Positions 1 to 5,537 of a stretch of 11,285 nt of DNA are shown piece after piece. This DNA is from an uncultured Eubacteriales bacterium (GTDB taxonomy: Bacteria; Bacillota; Clostridia; Monoglobales; UMGS1388): positions 1 through 11,285 of the forward strand of contig URVP01000033.1 in assembly GCA_900551345.1 (NCBI GenBank). The letters are read 5' to 3'. The translations under genes were made by a program, and so were the position numbers. The notes beneath the pieces are model-generated. The model made no database searches. It saw only the letters and a program-made list of their open reading frames with translations, and was not told the DNA's origin. The stretch's first letter is position 1; each line of letters begins with the position of its first letter.

Positions 1-269
1 CATTCGTTTGCGTCCTCTTCCTTTTTTTCCAAAATCATTTGATCTGTTTTTTGACGCAACAAAAGAAGCATATCCAGCTCCTGTAGGGAAATATTAAACC
101 CTGCTTTGTTAAATAACGACAGCATATCAGAAAGATATTGATTTTTACTCATATTACTTCTTCTGAGTGATAAGTTTTTAAGCTCTGTTTTCAATTTTTC
201 ATTTGAATCCAACTCATAATTAAATTTTGCTACCTTTTCAAATGTCCATTTTTTTCTCAAAAACCACAC
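1..269 (-). CDS. hypothetical protein, 3' end beyond left edge
   Basis: An open frame of 89 codons runs off the left edge. I chose the GTG start at 269 because a GGAGG ribosome site lies 8 nt before it (minus strand); an ATG-started frame just upstream closes after 15 codons. The visible protein begins MWFLRKKWTFEKVAKF and is strongly charged and Leu-rich, predicted mostly helical, with no signal peptide or membrane segment. I do not recognise the family. Upstream lie a promoter with a weak -35, a 21-bp-spaced direct repeat and then the putative invertible promoter segment. This gene, or the operon it opens, is therefore the most likely target of the recombinase switch. That link is inferred from position only. 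The function is unknown. Confidence 0.6.
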   Translation of the reverse strand, partial: MWFLRKKWTFEKVAKFNYELDSNEKLKTELKNLSLRRSNMSKNQYLSDMLSLFNKAGFNISLQELDMLLLLRQKTDQMILEKKEEDANE

Positions 270-324
270 ATTACTGTCCTCCGTAAAGGTTTGATTAATT
301 CCATGTAAATTACATGTTACTCCT

Positions 325-353
325 ATTATAGTATATAATAAATACCTCTTTGA
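325..353 (-). promoter_or_regulatory. candidate promoter of the left-edge gene, weak -35
   Basis: On the minus strand a perfect -10 TATAAT (330-325) is preceded 17 bp upstream by TCAAAG (353-348), a poor match to TTGACA. Such a strong -10 with a weak -35 is typical of activator-dependent promoters, and a direct repeat suited to an activator lies just upstream. The -10 is 55 nt from the GTG start of the edge gene. Confidence 0.45.
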
Positions 354-366
354 GGAACGATTTTTT

Positions 367-397
367 CGTAATTGGTCGTTTTTGTGGCGTAATTGGT
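367..397 (-). promoter_or_regulatory. 10-bp direct repeat at 21-bp spacing, possible activator site
   Basis: The decamer ACCAATTACG (minus strand) occurs exactly twice, at 397-388 and 376-367, start to start 21 bp, i.e. two helical turns on the same DNA face. It sits 14 bp upstream of a weak -35. LytTR regulators such as AgrA and VirR bind direct repeats of about 9-12 bp at 21-22 bp spacing in this location, and a LytTR regulator is encoded at 3196-3924. The decamer does not match a known LytTR consensus well, so the pairing is an inference. Confidence 0.4.
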
Positions 398-467
398 ATT
401 TAATTATGTTTTATTTTATGATTTTGTTTTTAGGATAATCGTAATCCGTTGCTGATTTCAAATAATT

Positions 468-490
468 ACATAATTCACATTATGTTGTAA
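468..490 (+). repeat. left 23-bp inverted repeat (IRL)
   Basis: It is identical over 23 bp to the reverse complement of 724-746. Each copy carries its own dyad (ACATAAT, 4 nt, ATTATGT), as expected of a tyrosine-recombinase core site with two oppositely oriented protein arms around a short crossover region. The repeat ends where the outer flank diverges (AATT here, TGTT at the other copy). Confidence 0.75.
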
Positions 491-568
491 AATAATTTTA
501 TACAAAAGAATATCGTATCAATTATAAAGAAGCCTAAAGCAAAAAATTAATGTTCTGCAACGACATTT

Positions 569-601
569 AGACCAATGGATGAAAATAAATACCATTGGTC
601 T
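569..601. repeat. 10-bp-arm hairpin inside the invertible segment
   Basis: AGACCAATGG (569-578) and CCATTGGTCT (592-601) are perfect inverted arms around a 13-nt AT-rich loop, with weaker pairing continuing outward toward the GCAA/TTGC flanks. No T-run follows on either strand, so it is not a plain terminator. It lies about 60 bp upstream of the -35 and would move with the promoter. It could be a regulator site or a recombination-accessory site; its role is unknown. Confidence 0.5.
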
Positions 602-661
602 GATTGTGTTTTGCAATTTAATGTTAAACATATATGAAGTTATTTAAGCATGTGTATATAA

Positions 662-690
662 TTGACAAAAAGTCTCTTTGATGATATTAT
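662..690 (+). promoter_or_regulatory. strong sigma-70-type promoter inside the invertible segment
   Basis: Perfect -35 TTGACA (662-667), 17-bp spacer and -10 TATTAT (685-690); a second TATAAT overlaps at 688-693. Transcription would start near 697 and meet the hairpin terminator at 726-755 almost at once. No gene on this strand follows; further on it would be antisense to the recombinase gene. Confidence 0.7.
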
Positions 691-723
691 AATAACAATA
701 ATAATATATGTATTTGATATTTA

Positions 724-746
724 TTACAACATAATGTGAATTATGT
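724..746 (-). repeat. right 23-bp inverted repeat (IRR)
   Basis: Perfect inverted partner of 468-490. At this copy the internal dyad is longer, because the outer flank extends the arms to 10 bp (ACAACATAAT, 4 nt, ATTATGTTGT, 726-749). The site therefore doubles as the stem of a terminator on the plus strand. It lies 11 bp from the recombinase stop codon. Confidence 0.75.
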
Positions 747-755
747 TGTTTTTTT
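726..755 (+). terminator. rho-independent-type terminator overlapping IRR
   Basis: A perfect 10-bp stem with a GTGA loop (726-749) is followed by a T-run to 755. It is AT-rich and so of moderate strength. It would stop the rightward promoter within about 55 nt and protect the recombinase gene from antisense transcription in this orientation. On the minus strand no T-run follows the stem. Confidence 0.5.
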
Positions 756-757
756 AT

Positions 758-1597
758 TTACCATTTCAAAAGTCCAAGTTGTTGTATCTGTCTGCGGTGA
801 ACATCTCCGCTCTCTATTGTATATATTCGTGTTGTATTTATACTTGAATGACCCAGTATATCGGCTAAACGAACAATATCTTTTTCCAATGAATAATATG
901 TTCTGGCAAACAGATGTCTAAGATTATGCGGAAACACTTTTTCTTTCGATACTCTGGCACAATCACAAAGTGCTTTCATCAATCTCCAGATATTGCTTCG
1001 ATCTAACGGACGGCCGTATTTACTAACAAAAACGCAGCCATCCTTTATATTCTGTTCCTTAATATACTTTTTTAACATCTTGCATAGCTGTTTTGGCAAT
1101 AGTACCATTCTCATTTTACCTTTACAGTTAATGACAGCTTCTCCCATTCGTACAGCTTCTGTAGTTATAAATTTAAGTTCGGACACTCGTATTCCTGTTG
1201 CACAAATTGTTTGCATCAGCAAAAACAACTTCATATTTTGTTTTTGCTGGGCGACTTTCATCAATTTTTGATATTCCGATTTCATTAATTCTTTCTTTTC
1301 AGAAGAAAAAATTTGTTTCTGCACTTTTATGGTTTTAACCCTACAGTCCAGCCATTCATTAAAAGCAAAAAAGCTATTTAGAGAAGAAAGCATAGAATTT
1401 ACACTAGACGGGGCATACTTTTGTATTAATACGGCTTTATACTCCAATACTGCCTTCTTGTCTGTCCCGCGCTCATCAAGCCATACTGTAAACGCAGTAA
1501 TATCCCTTATATATTTATCTATAGTAGCTATACTCTTTTCTTCATCCATTAAATATGTTTTAAAATCTGAAATTAACTTGTTGGTTATTTTTTTCAT
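758..1597 (-). CDS. tyrosine recombinase, XerC/D-like, probable DNA invertase
   Basis: A 279-aa tyrosine-family site-specific recombinase. The start at 1597 is chosen over an ATG at 1651 because AAAGGAG lies 9 nt upstream of it and the protein then begins MKKITNKLISDF. Residues 1-90 are the helical SAM-like core-binding domain. The catalytic domain follows with all expected residues: R137 (ATGIRVSEL), K161 (CKGKMR), H224 and R227 (HNLRHLF), H250 (LGHSS) and the nucleophile Y259 (TTRIYT). It is short, without the N-terminal arm-binding domain of phage integrases, which fits Xer-type enzymes and invertases acting on simple sites. The inverted repeats and promoter segment lie directly downstream, so a role as the invertase of that segment is likely. 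It could instead be a genomic-island integrase, but no phage or conjugation genes are seen. Confidence 0.85.
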   Translation of the reverse strand: MKKITNKLISDFKTYLMDEEKSIATIDKYIRDITAFTVWLDERGTDKKAVLEYKAVLIQKYAPSSVNSMLSSLNSFFAFNEWLDCRVKTIKVQKQIFSSEKKELMKSEYQKLMKVAQQKQNMKLFLLMQTICATGIRVSELKFITTEAVRMGEAVINCKGKMRMVLLPKQLCKMLKKYIKEQNIKDGCVFVSKYGRPLDRSNIWRLMKALCDCARVSKEKVFPHNLRHLFARTYYSLEKDIVRLADILGHSSINTTRIYTIESGDVHRRQIQQLGLLKW

Positions 1598-1638
1598 ATA
1601 GAATAACTCCTTTATATATTGTTCATTACATATCTTTG

Positions 1639-1845
1639 TTAATATATCCAAAAGAGTTGGTCAATATTTATATTATCGGGTATACCATGCTTTATATCAA
1701 AACCTAAAGCAGCCAACTGTTTTTTCAGTTAAACACCATAACCGAATTTAGCTGCATTTTCAACAGTTAATATATTTCTTATAACCTTATAATTATCACC
1801 TTCCGCATGAATAAACTGTAACACTTGCTTTTGACAATGTGTAAA
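1639..1845 (-). pseudogene. decayed reading frame, unrecognised
   Basis: On the minus strand one frame reads protein-like for 68 codons from a TGA (1848-1846) to a TAA (1641-1639). One in-frame TAA interrupts it after the segment ending in KFGYGV, and the frame then continues LKKQLAALGFDIKHGIPDN. There is no start codon with a ribosome site. It overlaps the 5' leader of the recombinase gene and looks like the tail of a lost gene. I do not recognise the family. The rest of 1598-1924 holds the recombinase ribosome site and the kinase-gene terminator. Confidence 0.4.
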
Positions 1846-1849
1846 TCAA

Positions 1850-1876
1850 ATAAAAAAACCATCCTTTCGGATGGTT
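1850..1876 (-). terminator. terminator of the two-component operon
   Basis: Perfect 8-bp stem AACCATCC/GGATGGTT with a 4-nt loop (1857-1876), followed on the minus strand by seven Ts (1856-1850). It is placed about 50 nt after the histidine-kinase stop codon. Confidence 0.85.
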
Positions 1877-1924
1877 CCTGATCATTCTTTGTTTTATGAC
1901 GCACTTGGGTATTCATATTAAAAT

Positions 1925-3199
1925 TTAATGTTTTAATATAATACAAACTGTCAAAATACCATTATCCTGCTTATAACTTATATCACCGCAATATTTTCTT
2001 GAAGATGCTACGATGCTGTCTATGCCGATTCCTTTATTTTTTATCATATGATTGACAATTGCAATATTATCTCTGCATGGGTTACTGCACACTATAACCG
2101 TTTTATTCTCAATTGTCTTTATATTTATTTTAATTCCCCCGTCAGCACCACATTCTTTGCATCCATTGATGGCATTTTCCAAAAGATTCGAAAGAATTGC
2201 TACGAAATCCGTATCTGCTATAATCGAATGTTTCGGTGTATCTGCCACAGCAGAAAATGATATACCGTTGTTTTGCGCTATATTATGAAAGCTTGTCAAA
2301 ATCGCATTTACGGTAACATTTGGGCATATCTCTTTTCTGTTTAAATAATCCAAACTGCTGTTATATTGATCTATGTATGACACTGCGTGCTCCACATCAC
2401 CATTTTTAAGCATTGCCAGAATATTCTGGAGATGATGCCTATAATCATGTTTCATTCTTTTAGCAATTACTTCATTTTGTCTTGCAATTTCAAGTTCACT
2501 CTGTAAGTATTTAGCTTTTTGAGCGATTAGTTTCAACTTGTTTTCACTGCTCATCTGCTGAATATTTCCAAACACAACCCATAACACTGAAGAATAGATA
2601 ATTAAAAAGACAGTAAATATTAGAATATGACCCGATTGGTGGAAAATTTTTTCGTAAAGACCGCTTATTAATGAAGAAAAAACAAATAGAAACAAAGTTG
2701 AGGTCAAAGAAAAAGAAGCCCATATATTTTTCTCGAAAGCAGGAATTGATCTTATCAACGGACGCAAATATTTTATATACAAGCATATAAGCGGTATTGT
2801 CATAAGTGTTCTTATCAGATTTTTGGCATACATGGTTTGAATCACGGACAAACCATTACAAAATGTACTGCACAATATATCCGACACACCCCAAAGAATA
2901 CAAAAAACATTAGAATAACTAATATATAAGAATATTTTTTTATCAATAGAATCTGTTGAAGTAAATAAAAAAACAAAAAAACATATAGTGATTGTTATTC
3001 CATATGAAACAGCAAAAGCAGTTACTATATCACTACAAAAAAACAAATATGACAATGCAACTAAGATTACAAACAATACAGCCGTAGCACAATAAATTAT
3101 TGCAGTCTTTTTTACAGAGTATTTTAACTCACTCATTATGGCAAAACAAAACATATGCGTAAAAGCCAAAACGGTCATTATTACTATCAGATGTATCAT
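1925..3199 (-). CDS. GHKL sensor histidine kinase, AgrC/VirS type
   Basis: A 424-aa membrane sensor kinase. About six hydrophobic helices fill residues 1-210 with almost no extracellular domain, as in AgrC-like peptide sensors. A linker coiled region (about 215-245) leads to the H-box HDYRHH with the phosphoacceptor His at 251. The ATPase domain has the N-box LSNLLENAI (337-344, key Asn 338 and 342) and a G-box NKGIGIDSI (388-396). The gene overlaps the upstream regulator gene by ATGA (4 nt), so the two are translationally coupled. The kinase would phosphorylate the partner's Asp59. No AgrB processing enzyme or AgrD peptide precursor is found in the flanks, so the ligand is unknown or encoded elsewhere. 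The family call is firm, the signal is not. Confidence 0.9.
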   Translation of the reverse strand: MIHLIVIMTVLAFTHMFCFAIMSELKYSVKKTAIIYCATAVLFVILVALSYLFFCSDIVTAFAVSYGITITICFFVFLFTSTDSIDKKIFLYISYSNVFCILWGVSDILCSTFCNGLSVIQTMYAKNLIRTLMTIPLICLYIKYLRPLIRSIPAFEKNIWASFSLTSTLFLFVFSSLISGLYEKIFHQSGHILIFTVFLIIYSSVLWVVFGNIQQMSSENKLKLIAQKAKYLQSELEIARQNEVIAKRMKHDYRHHLQNILAMLKNGDVEHAVSYIDQYNSSLDYLNRKEICPNVTVNAILTSFHNIAQNNGISFSAVADTPKHSIIADTDFVAILSNLLENAINGCKECGADGGIKINIKTIENKTVIVCSNPCRDNIAIVNHMIKNKGIGIDSIVASSRKYCGDISYKQDNGILTVCIILKH

Positions 3200-3924
3200 A
3201 TACCCGTTGCCTCCTTAGTATAAAAATCAAAATACAGTCTTTCCAACTTCTGTCTTAAACGCCTGGGAACAGGTATTTTTTCTCCGTTTGCCATTTGAAG
3301 TGTACCCGGGGCTAAACTTTGTACATAGATTAAATTGACAATATAAGAAGCTCCCACAAATGTAAACCCACTAATATTCGTTAGCGATTCCATTAATTTT
3401 GTAAGAGATGTACGCGTTGCAAGGCTTTTACCCGTTTTTAAATGTATTTCTACCATATGATTTTTAGCTTCTGCATACAATATGTTTTTCGCCTCTATAC
3501 GGTGAATAGCCTTTCCACACTGAATCGGAATATATATTCGATTTCTTCTTTTCTCCACTACCCGGTCGAGAGCCTCAATGAGCCGTTCTTTTGTATACGG
3601 TTTATTTAAATAATCACTGACATGCAACGAAAAAGCTTCTACCGCAAATTCCGTACTTGTAGTAAGAAAAATAATATCCGTACTTTCTTCGCTTATGTGC
3701 AATAACTCCCTTGCAATTTCTGTTCCCAAAACACCGGGCATGCATATATCGAGAAGCGCAATATCAGGCACACCGTTTTTATGAAAATCCTCCACGAAGT
3801 CTAAAGGATTGGAAAAACATTTTATTTCAATCATTAGTTCCAAATGAGTGTTTGCATATTCTGTAACGATTTGCTCTATTTTTTTAAGTTCATTATTCTC
3901 ATCATCACATATCAAAATTTTCAA
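3196..3924 (-). CDS. LytTR-family response regulator, AgrA/VirR type
   Basis: A 242-aa regulator. The receiver domain (1-125) has the acidic pair D7/D8, phosphoacceptor D59 (ALLDICMPG), T88 and K108 (NKPY). The LytTR DNA-binding domain covers about 133-232. The start is a TTG at 3924: it follows GGGGG by 8 nt and reads KILICDDE directly, while the nearby ATG (3928) is in another frame. In the LytTR recognition stretch many members have a His-Arg-Ser or His-Asn-Ser run; here it is FVGASYIVN, so the usual His is Gly. That may mean a changed DNA target. It is the first gene of the pair, overlapping the kinase start. Target genes are not proven; the direct repeat at 367-397 is one candidate. Confidence 0.9.
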   Translation of the reverse strand: MKILICDDENNELKKIEQIVTEYANTHLELMIEIKCFSNPLDFVEDFHKNGVPDIALLDICMPGVLGTEIARELLHISEESTDIIFLTTSTEFAVEAFSLHVSDYLNKPYTKERLIEALDRVVEKRRNRIYIPIQCGKAIHRIEAKNILYAEAKNHMVEIHLKTGKSLATRTSLTKLMESLTNISGFTFVGASYIVNLIYVQSLAPGTLQMANGEKIPVPRRLRQKLERLYFDFYTKEATGI

Positions 3925-3985
3925 TCATATATCCCCCAAAATACGAAATATATCCGTTTATATTGGCGCTTTTTGTTATACAAAA

Positions 3986-4014
3986 ATTATACCTTTTAAA
4001 TGGTTATAATAAAA
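3986..4014 (-). promoter_or_regulatory. candidate promoter of the two-component operon
   Basis: On the minus strand a perfect -10 TATAAT (3991-3986) lies about 60 nt upstream of the TTG start; the matching -35 at 17 bp (TTTTAT, 4014-4009) is poor. A weak -35 would fit autoactivation, but no clear direct repeat is visible here. Confidence 0.4.
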
Positions 4015-4028
4015 TATAACAAAGAAAA

Positions 4029-4084
4029 GCGGTATCTGTCAATATCTAAGTAGGCAAGCATACCTACATACATACAGATACCGC
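4029..4084 (-). terminator. large branched hairpin and T-tail after the queD-like gene
   Basis: Arms GCGGTATCTGT (4029-4039) and ACAGATACCGC (4074-4084) pair perfectly over 11 bp. Inside the 34-nt loop a second stem GTAGG/CCTAC (4050-4054, 4063-4067) can form. On the minus strand a T-rich tail (TTTTCTTTG) follows. It is 74 nt past the queD-like stop codon and so most simply terminates that operon. The nested stem is more than a terminator needs. Confidence 0.65.
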
Positions 4085-4157
4085 CGTCATTCACTCAATG
4101 AATTTATAACATTAAGTTAGTTTTATTTTTTATTAATTATTTCACAGTGAAAAATCA

Positions 4158-4724
4158 TTAAGCTTTCTTGTATCCACATTTAGGGCAAACGCCATTTTCA
4201 TTCAGCGCAATACCGCACAAAGGACATCTTTCTACATTAAGATGCGGTTCAAAGTCCTCTGTTGCCGCATTAACGCCGCTTGTAAAAGTCAGCTTAACAA
4301 TATTGAGTTTATCCTTCAAAAGATCGTAAACTATTTTAATCATTCCCTCAACCGTCATGGTTTCTTTTGTGACAACCAAACGGCAATCGGGATAAGCAGT
4401 AGCTAATTCAGTTTTAAAAGCAGCGCCTTTCATAACATTATTAGGAGCGCCATCCTTAATTCCTTGTTTTTCATATACATCTAAAATAGCCGGCAACAAA
4501 GGGTCATCTTCTCTCAAGATTAATGCATGGTCAAAATTCTTTAAAACATCCCATGCTGTTTTTTGGATTTCATTACATGGGAAAACCATATTAACGCCGG
4601 GATTAACAGAATCTTCAACTTCAATCGTTAAAACTCCCGTATGTCCGTGAAGGTACTGCGCTTCCCCTTTAAATCCATAAAAACGATGTGCATACTGCAA
4701 GTCTAAAGTTGTGATACTTCTCAT
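4158..4724 (-). CDS. QueD/6-pyruvoyl-tetrahydropterin synthase-like protein with C-terminal zinc ribbon
   Basis: A 188-aa protein of the 6-carboxytetrahydropterin synthase (QueD/PTPS) fold. The start at 4724 is used because GGAG lies 8 nt before it; the ATG at 4730 would be only 2 nt from it. The three zinc-binding His are present: H13 (YAHRF), H26 and H28 (LHGH), as are D65-H66 (NFDHAL) and a Glu at 121 (KETMTVE). The catalytic Cys that normally sits 4 residues before HGH is Ala22, so the standard reaction is doubtful. It is longer than the usual 120-150 aa, with an insertion near 75-100 and a tail bearing CPLC (167-170) and CPKC (180-183), a zinc-ribbon or rubredoxin-like knuckle. It follows the perR-like gene by 82 nt and is probably cotranscribed. 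No queuosine genes are nearby. The biochemical role is unknown. Confidence 0.75.
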   Translation of the reverse strand: MRSITTLDLQYAHRFYGFKGEAQYLHGHTGVLTIEVEDSVNPGVNMVFPCNEIQKTAWDVLKNFDHALILREDDPLLPAILDVYEKQGIKDGAPNNVMKGAAFKTELATAYPDCRLVVTKETMTVEGMIKIVYDLLKDKLNIVKLTFTSGVNAATEDFEPHLNVERCPLCGIALNENGVCPKCGYKKA

Positions 4725-4750
4725 TTTCATCTCTCCTTTTTATTTATATT

Positions 4751-4767
4751 TACGGGTTTCCCCCGTA
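4751..4767 (-). other. small hairpin in the perR-queD intergenic leader
   Basis: TACGGG and CCCGTA form a 6-bp GC-containing stem with a 5-nt loop, about 15 nt upstream of the ribosome site of the queD-like gene. No T-run follows, so it is not a terminator. It could be an RNA-processing or stability element. Its pattern does not match a preQ1 riboswitch. Confidence 0.3.
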
Positions 4768-4806
4768 TGTGCGCTTATTAATACTAATTTTTAATCAATT
4801 ATTTTT

Positions 4807-5178
4807 CTATTTCTCTTTTTGACAATCAGGACAAATATAAAATACTTTTAAATCATATGATAAAAAATCCGAACCAAATTGTTTTTTTAAAGAATCTGTT
4901 AAGTCCTCGAATTGTATATCAGATAATTTACCGCATTTTCGGCAAATGATATGGTCATGTTTGACCAGTCGGTCATATACATCAGTCATTCCCTCAACAG
5001 AAATTCTTCTAACCAAACCATCTCTGCATAATTTATTTAAATTATTATAGACGGTTGCCAGTACAACCTTGGGGAAATCTTTTTTAAGTATTTTATAGAT
5101 CTGTTCAGCCGTCATATGAGAACAAGATTCATTAACAATATCATATATATGTTTTTCGTATTTAGTCATAATCTCCAT
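4807..5178 (-). CDS. perR: PerR-like peroxide-sensing repressor of the Fur family
   Basis: A 123-aa Fur-family metalloregulator. The winged helix covers about 10-62 with the recognition helix LATVYNNLNKL. Structural zinc Cys are C79/C82 (CRKC) and C116/C119 (CPDC). Compared from memory with Bacillus PerR, all five regulatory-metal ligands have counterparts: H21 (SHMTAEQIY), D70 (VYDR), H74 and H76 (HDHIIC) and D87 (KLSDI). The Asp at the last position is a PerR hallmark, where Fur has Glu. PerR loses DNA binding when peroxide oxidises a metal-ligand His. A strong promoter with a perfect 7-1-7 operator lies just upstream, indicating autoregulation. The start is uncertain between 5178 and 5169: GGAG is only 3 nt from the second ATG, and the first has a poor site. 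Zur or Fur specificity is not excluded. Confidence 0.8.
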   Translation of the reverse strand: MEIMTKYEKHIYDIVNESCSHMTAEQIYKILKKDFPKVVLATVYNNLNKLCRDGLVRRISVEGMTDVYDRLVKHDHIICRKCGKLSDIQFEDLTDSLKKQFGSDFLSYDLKVFYICPDCQKEK

Positions 5179-5185
5179 CTCGTTT

Positions 5186-5200
5186 TTAGAATTATTCTAA
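5186..5200 (-). promoter_or_regulatory. PerR-box-like operator of the perR-like gene
   Basis: TTAGAATTATTCTAA is a perfect 7-1-7 palindrome, the geometry of Fur-family operators, and differs from the Bacillus Per box (TTATAATNATTATAA) by one symmetrical base. It covers the predicted transcription start just below the -10, where bound repressor would block RNA polymerase. A further TTAGAAT half-site lies inside the promoter spacer (5220-5214). Confidence 0.75.
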
Positions 5201-5204
5201 ATTT

Positions 5205-5233
5205 ATTATAGCGATTCTAATTCTATTTGTCAA
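5205..5233 (-). promoter_or_regulatory. consensus promoter of the perR-queD unit
   Basis: Perfect TTGACA (5233-5228), a 17-bp spacer and perfect TATAAT (5210-5205) on the minus strand. Transcription would begin about 20 nt upstream of the first ATG. A full-consensus promoter fits a gene held in check by its own repressor. Confidence 0.85.
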
Positions 5234-5331
5234 GAGAATTTTTAAATTTTTTTAAAATAATTAAAAATTTTTAAATCTCAGCTTCCGAAACCTGACCTCC
5301 GCCATCAGATAAATATGATTATCCTTATCAT

Positions 5332-5365
5332 AAAAACCCTGCTTTCGTTTGAAAACAGGGTTTTT
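5332..5365. terminator. terminator between perR and the redox operon
   Basis: AAAAACCCTG (5332-5341) and CAGGGTTTTT (5356-5365) form a 10-bp stem with a 14-nt loop and T-runs on both strands. It would end the leftward redox operon, whose last stop codon is about 170 nt upstream, and keep it out of perR. Confidence 0.8.
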
Positions 5366-5473
5366 ATATCGTCTGAAAAAGCGTAATTAAGCCATACAAT
5401 ATTGGTAGTTTATATTGTCTCTTTGTTTAAGTTTATCTTTCTGTTATTTTGCTATGGTGCGTAAACAATATAA

Positions 5474-5492
5474 ATTTAATCATGGATTAAAT
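5474..5492. repeat. perfect AT-rich palindrome in the operon 3' region
   Basis: ATTTAATC (5474-5481) and GATTAAAT (5485-5492) are exact inverted arms around ATG. A second imperfect stem TTTTCGC/GCGAAAA lies at 5501-5528. Neither has a T-tail. The 5366-5537 stretch otherwise holds nothing that reads as a gene; these stems may protect the 3' end of the operon mRNA. Confidence 0.35.
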
Positions 5493-5537
5493 CAAGATTA
5501 TTTTCGCAATTGAACACCGAAGCGAAAAAAGTCATAA

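Larger units (their letters stand above)
468..746. other. putative invertible promoter segment (phase switch)
   Basis: Two perfect 23-bp inverted repeats enclose 233 bp that contain a consensus promoter (662-690) and a 10-bp-arm hairpin (569-601) but no gene. A tyrosine recombinase gene ends 11 bp beyond the right repeat. In the orientation given, the promoter fires rightward into a terminator. After inversion the -35/-10 would lie at 552-524 on the minus strand, firing leftward toward the gene starting at 269, and no T-tailed hairpin lies on that side. The arrangement matches known recombinase-controlled invertible promoters in Firmicutes and Bacteroides. Inversion itself cannot be shown from one sequence. 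The alternative is a small MITE-like element, but no target-site duplication is visible. Confidence 0.6.

Noticed and set aside
468..746. The inverted-repeat segment as a transposon-derived MITE
   Set aside because: Not fully excluded, but no target-site duplication flanks it, the repeats have internal dyads like recombinase core sites, and a tyrosine recombinase gene adjoins it.
736..1601. Plus-strand open frames at 736-921, 993-1271 and 1329-1601
   Set aside because: They are antisense to the recombinase gene, which has all catalytic motifs; they lack ribosome sites and read as low-complexity hydrophobic sequence.
3925..4157. An agrD-like peptide gene or agrB beside the kinase and regulator
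   Set aside because: No frame with a ribosome site or a membrane-protease-like sequence is present here or in 1652-1924.
4731..4806. A preQ1 riboswitch upstream of the queD-like gene
   Set aside because: There is a small hairpin, but the preQ1 pseudoknot pattern (C-rich loop and A-rich tail overlapping the ribosome site) is not seen.
5234..5290. AT-rich inverted-looking tract upstream of the perR promoter
   Set aside because: The pairing is imperfect and made of A and T runs only; it is best explained as low-complexity upstream sequence.
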